NCBI GenBank assembly: GCA_001874155.1
Contig: MPDB01000001.1
Span: forward strand, 620,001 to 684,000
Direction of reading: 5' to 3'
DNA: 64,000 nucleotides
Origin: Vibrio sp. MedPE-SWchi
GTDB taxonomy: Bacteria > Pseudomonadota > Gammaproteobacteria > Enterobacterales > Vibrionaceae
A program made the translations under genes and the position numbers. Shown here piece by piece: positions 59,291 to 64,000 of this stretch (positions within the stretch are counted from its first letter, which is position 1; each line of letters opens with the position of its first letter). The notes under the pieces were generated by a model, which saw only the letters and a program-made list of their open reading frames with translations, searched no databases and was not told where the DNA came from.

Positions 59291-60088
59291 TTAGCGGCGA
59301 CTGTTTTGAATAAACTCTATCGAGTGTCGATTAAATTCTTCAGGCCGCTCTACATTGCACACGTGCCCGCAATTAGGGATCTCAAGTAGGTGGCTATCAC
59401 TGTGCGCTGCGACCATCTCTTTTGCTGGCTGGATAAACATATAATCTTGTTCACCCATTAGATATAGAGTTGGAATAGGTAACTCTCTATGCTTAAAGTA
59501 ACGCATCAGCGGGTTCACTTCTGCCGTCAAAATAAACCATCGCTTAAACTCTTTCTGACAAAGCTTTTTGGCCTCTCGAACAAACATGTGACGCGATTCT
59601 TTCTGATTTTTCTGAGGCATAACAACGTAGGCAAATAGCCTATACAGCCACATATAAGGGATGATGTGCTTACTGAGATCACCAAGCTTAATCAGAATTT
59701 GAGAACGTGTATTTAAACGAGTGACGGCACCACCTAGAACCATACTCCGAACCCGCTCAGACGCCATTTCCGCAATGTTTTGAACGATAATCGTACCAAG
59801 CGACATGCCAACAAAGTGTGCGGATCGAATCTTTAGGTGATCAAGCACTTTAAGGATATCGAGTGTCACTTCTTTAAAGGTATAACGGTTCGAAATAATA
59901 TCTTTGATGAAATGATTAGATTTACCATGCCCACGCAAATCTAGAAGCAAAATATTAAAGTGCTCTTTGTAAGCCTTTATCTGCTTAAACCAGATCGACG
60001 AGCTTCCTCCGGCACCATGCACAAAGACCACCCACTCGTTGCTCGTCGGATGTTCGTATGTTTTATGGAAGAGTAGCGCTTGTGACAT
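59291..60088 (-). CDS. Alpha/beta-fold hydrolase
   Basis: Cytosolic hydrolase of 265 residues. The oxyanion segment VVFVHGAGGSSSIW (about 21-34), the nucleophile elbow GMSLG (about 94-98), an aspartate in LYLMGEQDYMF (about 217-227) and histidine in IPNCGHVCNVERPEEF (about 238-253) supply a full catalytic triad. A helical cap lies between about 130 and 200. It is most like lactonase or esterase-type hydrolases; substrate unknown. It stands alone, with no cotranscribed partner. Confidence 0.82.
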   Translation of the reverse strand: MSQALLFHKTYEHPTSNEWVVFVHGAGGSSSIWFKQIKAYKEHFNILLLDLRGHGKSNHFIKDIISNRYTFKEVTLDILKVLDHLKIRSAHFVGMSLGTIIVQNIAEMASERVRSMVLGGAVTRLNTRSQILIKLGDLSKHIIPYMWLYRLFAYVVMPQKNQKESRHMFVREAKKLCQKEFKRWFILTAEVNPLMRYFKHRELPIPTLYLMGEQDYMFIQPAKEMVAAHSDSHLLEIPNCGHVCNVERPEEFNRHSIEFIQNSRR

Positions 60089-60285
60089 AGCTCAATAAAC
60101 CCTCAATGCAATACCAATTAGATCAGAGATAGAAGCCTACCACATAAATGAAGAAATGCTATTCATCGCCTGTCAAAGATAAGTGAAATGAATTTCTATC
60201 TGTTCTCTTTCGTAACAAATAGTGACGATAAAGCAGCATACTAATTGGACTTAAGGCAGTATTGCTGCAGATCTGACCACATAAA

Positions 60286-60310
60286 AAAAGCACCCATCGG
60301 TGCTTTTTAA
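60286..60310 (-). terminator. Terminator after glgA
   Basis: The stem AAAAAGCACC / GGTGCTTTTT (loop CATC) with a T-run leftward ends the glgC-glgA transcript. The rest of 60089-60339 shows nothing I can name. Confidence 0.85.
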
Positions 60311-60339
60311 CTCAACATCTAATGCGAAATAAACTCTAG

Positions 60340-61794
60340 CTACAGGGCACTTCTGTACATTGTCAGATAGTGTTTTGCGGCATCATCCCAGCAAAAATTC
60401 TGTTTCATAGCTTCTAGCTGCAGTCGACGAATCTCAGCAATATTCTGTGCATGCAAAAGTAGTGAACGTAACAATGTGTTCAATAGTGCATTTGCCGTTG
60501 GTTCAGTGAATATAAAGCCTGTACCGCGATCTTGATCATCATCATAATCGGTTACACTGTCTTTCAATCCACCAACGCCACGAACAATTGGAAGCGTACC
60601 GTAAGCCATGCTATAGATCTGATTCAATCCACACGGTTCAAACTCTGATGGCATGATGAAGAAGTCTGATCCCGCCTCTACCCAATGGGCAAGTCTGTTA
60701 TCGTAAGCCTCTACAAACGCAAACTTGTTGCCGTACTGCGCTGCAATGTCTTTTAGCTGGCTAGACAGAATAGGATCGCCCGTCCCAACTATCACAAGTT
60801 GGACATCATGCTTTAAAAACTCACTCAGTATAGGTGTTAGATAATGAATACCTTTCTGATGAGTTAGGCGGCAAACCATCCCATACAGCGCAACGTCCTG
60901 AACAGGAAGCCCGACTTCTTCTTGCAGTGCTTGTCGGGTTACTTTCTTACCACGAACCATGCTCTGTTTAGTTGCTCGATATTTCTTCGGCAAATAATCA
61001 TCCGTTTCTGGATTCCAAGACGAATAATCACACCCATTCAAAATACCGACGAGATCATCTTTACGCGATATAAATTCATGCGCCATACCATGGCTACCCA
61101 ACTCAGTCTTAAGCTCTTCCGCATAGGTAGGACTAACGGCATTAATTTTATCCGCGCACATTACCCCAGCTTTGAGCATTGTAATGTGAGTCTCACTTAC
61201 GGCCGCTTCAGGAACATGTCGCGTAGCAAACTCAGGGACAGACTGCAGATCATCGTAGCTAAATACACCCTTAAACACAGCGTTGTGGATTGAAATAACA
61301 CTGCGTATCGACTGGTAGAATTCATCGGATTGATGACGAATTTTCAGAAAATACGGAACAAGCCCTGTATGCCAGTCGTTAGCGTGAACAATATCTGGTT
61401 TAAACCCAAGCTTAGGTAACATATCTAAGCTTGCAGCACTAAAAAATGCAAATCGCTCGCCATTGTCTGAATAAGCTTGGTTGTTTTCTGCGTACATCTC
61501 TTTACGGTCAAAGTACTGATCACAGCGTATCCCATAGACAGGAACGCCTGCGACTTCAGTTTCAACGACTTGATACTCGGTGTGAGGCCAGCTTTCAAGC
61601 TTAGTGCTCAGTAGCACGTTAGCTTTTTCAATGTTCGGAATCTGACTATAGGCCGGAATGGCCAATTTCACGTTCTGCTTCAAACCCTGTAAAGCTTCAG
61701 GCAGTGCCTTAGCGACATCCGCTAAGCCACCACTTTTGATCAATCCTTCAACTTCAGATGCAACAAATAGAATAGAGAGTTTCTTAGTAGCCAA
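60340..61794 (-). CDS. glgA: Glycogen synthase GlgA
   Basis: GT5 glycosyltransferase of 484 residues that extends alpha-1,4-glucan with ADP-glucose. The N-terminal KSGGLADVAKALP holds the ADP-glucose-binding KxGGL motif; the C-terminal domain has PSEFEPCGLNQIYSMAYGTLPIV read in part (EPCGL, conserved Glu). I chose TTG at 61794: AAAGG lies eight bases upstream and the protein then begins MATKKLSILFVASE, like other vibrio GlgA; GTG at 61803 sits on the ribosome site. It overlaps the end of glgC by 11 bases. Confidence 0.93.
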   Translation of the reverse strand: MATKKLSILFVASEVEGLIKSGGLADVAKALPEALQGLKQNVKLAIPAYSQIPNIEKANVLLSTKLESWPHTEYQVVETEVAGVPVYGIRCDQYFDRKEMYAENNQAYSDNGERFAFFSAASLDMLPKLGFKPDIVHANDWHTGLVPYFLKIRHQSDEFYQSIRSVISIHNAVFKGVFSYDDLQSVPEFATRHVPEAAVSETHITMLKAGVMCADKINAVSPTYAEELKTELGSHGMAHEFISRKDDLVGILNGCDYSSWNPETDDYLPKKYRATKQSMVRGKKVTRQALQEEVGLPVQDVALYGMVCRLTHQKGIHYLTPILSEFLKHDVQLVIVGTGDPILSSQLKDIAAQYGNKFAFVEAYDNRLAHWVEAGSDFFIMPSEFEPCGLNQIYSMAYGTLPIVRGVGGLKDSVTDYDDDQDRGTGFIFTEPTANALLNTLLRSLLLHAQNIAEIRRLQLEAMKQNFCWDDAAKHYLTMYRSAL

Positions 61795-63001
61795 CTTTAG
61801 CACCTTTCGCTATGACGACTACACCATCTTCCGAGACGTGAAAACGCTTTTTGTCTTCTTGAAGATTGACACCAATCTGTGTACCTGGCGCAATGTCTGC
61901 GTCTTTATCAACAATCACTCGACGTAGTACACAACCTTCGCCAACCTTTACATCACCCAACAGAATACTTTCACTGATATCACACGCCGAAGCAATGTTA
62001 CTTCTGAAACCAAGTACTGATTTTTCAATTCTAGAGCCGCGAACATAGCTACCATTGCAGACTAGGCTATCGATAATTTGTACTCGTCCATTCACTGAAT
62101 CAGTAAACGTTGCTGGCGGTAAAGCTGGGTAGAAAGTATGTAGGGGCCACTTACGATTATATAAAGAAAAAGGTGCGTCTTTCTTCAATAGATCCATATG
62201 TGCTTGCCAGTAAGCGTCGATAGTACCGACATCTCGCCAATACACTTCTTCCTTTTCACCAGTAATCTTGTTGGTGCTGAAGTCATAAACAAAGACGTCG
62301 CCGCGTGGGTACATATTTGGAATGATGTCTTTGCCAAAATCGTGAGAAGACCCTTCTTTGTCCGCGTCTTCAATCAATTCTGCGTACAAGTTCTTAGCTT
62401 CGAAAATATAGTTACCCATGGACACTAACGCGTGCTCAGGGTCACCAGGAATTGATTTTGGATTCGCAGGTTTTTCTTCAAACCCAACCATACGACCTTC
62501 CGCATCAACTTCAATAACACCAAATTCAGAGGCTTCTGACAGTGGCATACGCAGTGCTGAAACGGTTAGCGCGGCTTCTTTTTCTTTATGGAAGTCGAGC
62601 ATTTGCTTGATATCCATCTTATAAATATGGTCAGAGCCGAAAATACAAACCTGATCAGGTTCAGCCAGTTCCATAAATCTCAGGTTTTGATAAATTGCGT
62701 CCGCTGTCCCTTCATACCAACGCTTCCCCGTTCTCATTTGCGCTGGAATAGGATCGATAAAACGATCGGTAATACCGCTGATGTTCCACCCTTTTTTCAT
62801 GTGGTGGAATAGCGATTGAGATTTAAACTGAGTCAGTACGTATATACGCATCAAGTCAGCATTGACGAAATTATTTAAAGCGAAGTCGATTAAACGATAA
62901 CTGCCTCCGAAAGGAACCGAAGGCTTACTGCGCGATTCAGTTAGAGGTCTAAGGCGAGAACCCTCACCACCAGCAAGGATCATTCCTAATACACCAGCCA
63001 T
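61784..63001 (-). CDS. glgC: Glucose-1-phosphate adenylyltransferase GlgC
   Basis: ADP-glucose pyrophosphorylase of 405 residues, first step of glycogen synthesis. N-terminal nucleotide-binding GMILAGGEGSRLRPLT, glucose-1-phosphate site FGVIEVDAEG...GFEEKPANPKS, HDFGKDIIP, and a C-terminal left-handed beta-helix (about 300-405). The ATG at 63001 has GGAG five bases upstream; the ATG at 63013 has no such site. Translation of glgA is coupled by overlap. glgB, glgX and glgP are not in the window. A leader inverted repeat lies upstream (63034-63069). Confidence 0.95.
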   Translation of the reverse strand: MAGVLGMILAGGEGSRLRPLTESRSKPSVPFGGSYRLIDFALNNFVNADLMRIYVLTQFKSQSLFHHMKKGWNISGITDRFIDPIPAQMRTGKRWYEGTADAIYQNLRFMELAEPDQVCIFGSDHIYKMDIKQMLDFHKEKEAALTVSALRMPLSEASEFGVIEVDAEGRMVGFEEKPANPKSIPGDPEHALVSMGNYIFEAKNLYAELIEDADKEGSSHDFGKDIIPNMYPRGDVFVYDFSTNKITGEKEEVYWRDVGTIDAYWQAHMDLLKKDAPFSLYNRKWPLHTFYPALPPATFTDSVNGRVQIIDSLVCNGSYVRGSRIEKSVLGFRSNIASACDISESILLGDVKVGEGCVLRRVIVDKDADIAPGTQIGVNLQEDKKRFHVSEDGVVVIAKGAKVGY

Positions 63002-63033
63002 TTTTTTCTCCATTTAATTATTTTATTTTTATG

Positions 63034-63069
63034 AGCACCACAATTATTAGTTTTTGGGGGTACGGTGCT
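63034..63069 (-). repeat. Inverted repeat in the glgC leader
   Basis: AGCACC / GGTGCT arms with a 24-base loop containing a C-rich stretch (minus strand ACCCCC), about 33-68 bases upstream of the glgC start. A leader hairpin or operator is possible; no family is recognised. Confidence 0.35.
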
Positions 63070-63313
63070 ATTTTCATTTTACTAAAGCCAACTTAATTCA
63101 TAGCTTTTTTACAAACTAAGCTTCTACACGTTAACGGCTTCGAAAATAATTACAATTTCAAATATGCAATTACGTTAATTGATCGTTGTTTTACTACACA
63201 CACTCTTGCCTAGCTCACATATCTAGAAGTACAAGAAAACAAGTTAGTAACATTTACAACACAAGCACTCTATAACCATAGAGCCCTTGCTCTACCTGGG
63301 TTATACCCGAATG

Positions 63314-63345
63314 AACAACTTATATTGAGCACTATATCAGTTGTT
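63314..63345. repeat. Inverted repeat in the glgC upstream region
   Basis: Arms AACAACT-T-ATAT and ATAT-C-AGTTGTT pair over 11 bases around an eight-base loop, with no T-run. It lies in the 689-base AT-rich gap 63002-63690, which otherwise holds the glgC promoter region and the candidate RNA at its right end. Confidence 0.35.
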
Positions 63346-63538
63346 GAATAACAGCATAAGAACACCAATTGACACCAAGAATCTAAAGGACGCTATCGAT
63401 TCAAAATGGATATCCTTTAAGTGGTGCATCTATACAACAAATGTTCAAATGTTGTAATTTCAAGACATTTGTAGAGGCTGAATTTTGCGATGACTCACTC
63501 AGAATTCCATCAACCGAGAACATTCAAATGCCGTAATA

Positions 63539-63699
63539 ATTGACTATATACATATTTTGTTACACTTAGTTTGTGCTATTTCAAACTTATGGAACTCTAT
63601 GTTTTATGTCGGGTGGGAGCTGCTGGTTAACGACCGGAAGGTGTGTTACTAAAAGTCGAAAAAAAAGGCAGCTCATTGAGCTGCCTTTATCTATTTTTT
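63539..63699 (+). ncRNA. Candidate small transcript with short reading frames and a terminator
   Basis: On the plus strand a promoter-like pair TTGACT (63539-63544) and TACACT (about 63560-63565, spacer 15) precedes about 130 bases ending in the hairpin 63664-63688 with T-rich tail. Inside are two overlapping short frames, 13 codons from 63589 (MELYVLCRVGAAG) and 17 codons from 63599 (MFYVGWELLVNDRKVCY), and GAGCTGC (63617-63623), which can pair with GCAGCTC (63668-63674) of the terminator stem. All this is pattern only; the hairpin also serves the minus-strand gene at 63691. Confidence 0.28.
63664..63688. terminator. Bidirectional terminator after the hypothetical gene at 63691
   Basis: The stem AAAGGCAGCTCA / TGAGCTGCCTTT has a T-run of eight on the leftward side, directly after the gene stop, and a broken T-run on the rightward side. 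Confidence 0.8.
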
Positions 63700-63981
63700 C
63701 TTGTCTTCTTTTTTGGGCTTCTTACGCTTGTCGGTAATTTCCCATTTCCCATCTATATAGAGACCAGTCCAACCCGAAGGCTTCCCATCGATCTCTGACC
63801 GGATATAGTTCTCTTTTGATTTACGACTAAAGCGTACTACCGTTTCGCGACCATCAGGATCGGCAGTCGGTGCATCTGCAAGATACGTAAATTTAGGCGA
63901 CAATCTGTCCTTAAAACGAGCCAGCTCAGAAACTAATGGCGCTCTTGTTTCCCTTGATTTAGGGAAATTACTCGCTGCCAT
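63691..63981 (-). CDS. Hypothetical small basic protein
   Basis: The 96-residue reading frame has no signal peptide and no recognised domain. Its N-terminal half has a short predicted helix ([12 protein letters not shown]), the middle is strand-like ([16 protein letters not shown]), and it contains [12 protein letters not shown] followed by a very lysine-rich tail ([12 protein letters not shown]). The protein is basic and could bind nucleic acid, but this is a guess. The start ATG at 63981 has no good ribosome site; a start further upstream is excluded by the window edge only if the frame continues past 64000. A terminator at its end supports it as a real gene. Confidence 0.6.
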   Translation of the reverse strand: MAASNFPKSRETRAPLVSELARFKDRLSPKFTYLADAPTADPDGRETVVRFSRKSKENYIRSEIDGKPSGWTGLYIDGKWEITDKRKKPKKEDKKK

Positions 63982-64000
63982 AAATAACCCAGAAGCACCG

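Noticed and set aside
63411..63535. Repeated octamer TTCAAATG in the glgC upstream region
   Set aside because: Two copies of eight bases in AT-rich DNA are not convincing as a regulatory array; no regular spacing.

Overview
The window is a contiguous piece of a Vibrio chromosome, probably chromosome 1 of a Harveyi/Parahaemolyticus-like species; the species itself cannot be read from the sequence. The basis is gene content: FabV as enoyl-ACP reductase, a MukBEF condensin, a PsrA-type regulator beside fadE, a Vc2-type cyclic-di-GMP riboswitch in front of tfoY, the DUF3360 permease, and a tol-pal/cydABX/ruv/aspS order that I recall from other vibrios. I see no phage, IS element, integron or CRISPR array. 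Nearly all of it is core genome.

Layout. 1-2450: grxA under a recognisable OxyR site, then the ybjL-type transporter. 2473-6917: fabV, fadE and psrA (fatty-acid synthesis, beta-oxidation and its regulator). 6918-8524: an intergenic stretch with an orphan terminator, a PLP enzyme and a small secreted DUF1496 protein. 8611-13772: the fruBKA fructose PTS operon, divergent from fruR/cra, with three FruR-type operators between. 13865-18257: a membrane Cache-PAS-nucleotidyltransferase protein divergent from a DUF3360 permease with a long structured leader, then tRNA-Ser(GGA). 18547-24708: alaE, a Cache hybrid histidine kinase, a UPF0149 protein, a K+ channel and nadA. 24892-33325: cpoB-pal-tolB-tolA-tolR-tolQ-ybgC and cydX-cydB-cydA, all on the minus strand. 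33671-39534: ruvB, ruvA, a chemotaxis receptor placed between ruvA and ruvC, ruvC and aspS. 39837-46101: yecE, cmoA, cmoB and a three-gene envelope cluster (retropepsin-like lipoprotein, inactive transglutaminase with seven-helix membrane part, ATP-grasp ligase). 46225-54471: mukB-mukE-mukF-cmoM, divergent from elyC. 54544-58366: torR, torD, purR, and tfoY with its riboswitch. 58493-63981: a TVP38-family membrane protein, an alpha/beta hydrolase, glgA-glgC, and a small hypothetical gene at the right edge.

How the parts work together. cmoA, cmoB and cmoM, all three steps of cmo5U34 tRNA modification, lie within 13 kb. tolQRAB-pal-cpoB, elyC and the retropepsin trio all concern the envelope. 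Regulation is unusually readable: I propose sites for OxyR (grxA), PsrA (psrA), FruR (fruB/fruR), ArcA (cydA) and TorR (torR/torD), plus the c-di-GMP aptamer of tfoY.

The best candidates for something not well described are the trio at 42850-46101, the Cache-PAS-nucleotidyltransferase/DUF3360 divergon with an attenuator-like leader at 13865-18257, a possible N-terminally extended, riboswitch-gated TfoY, and two orphan transcription units that end in intrinsic terminators (about 7170-7257 and 63539-63699).
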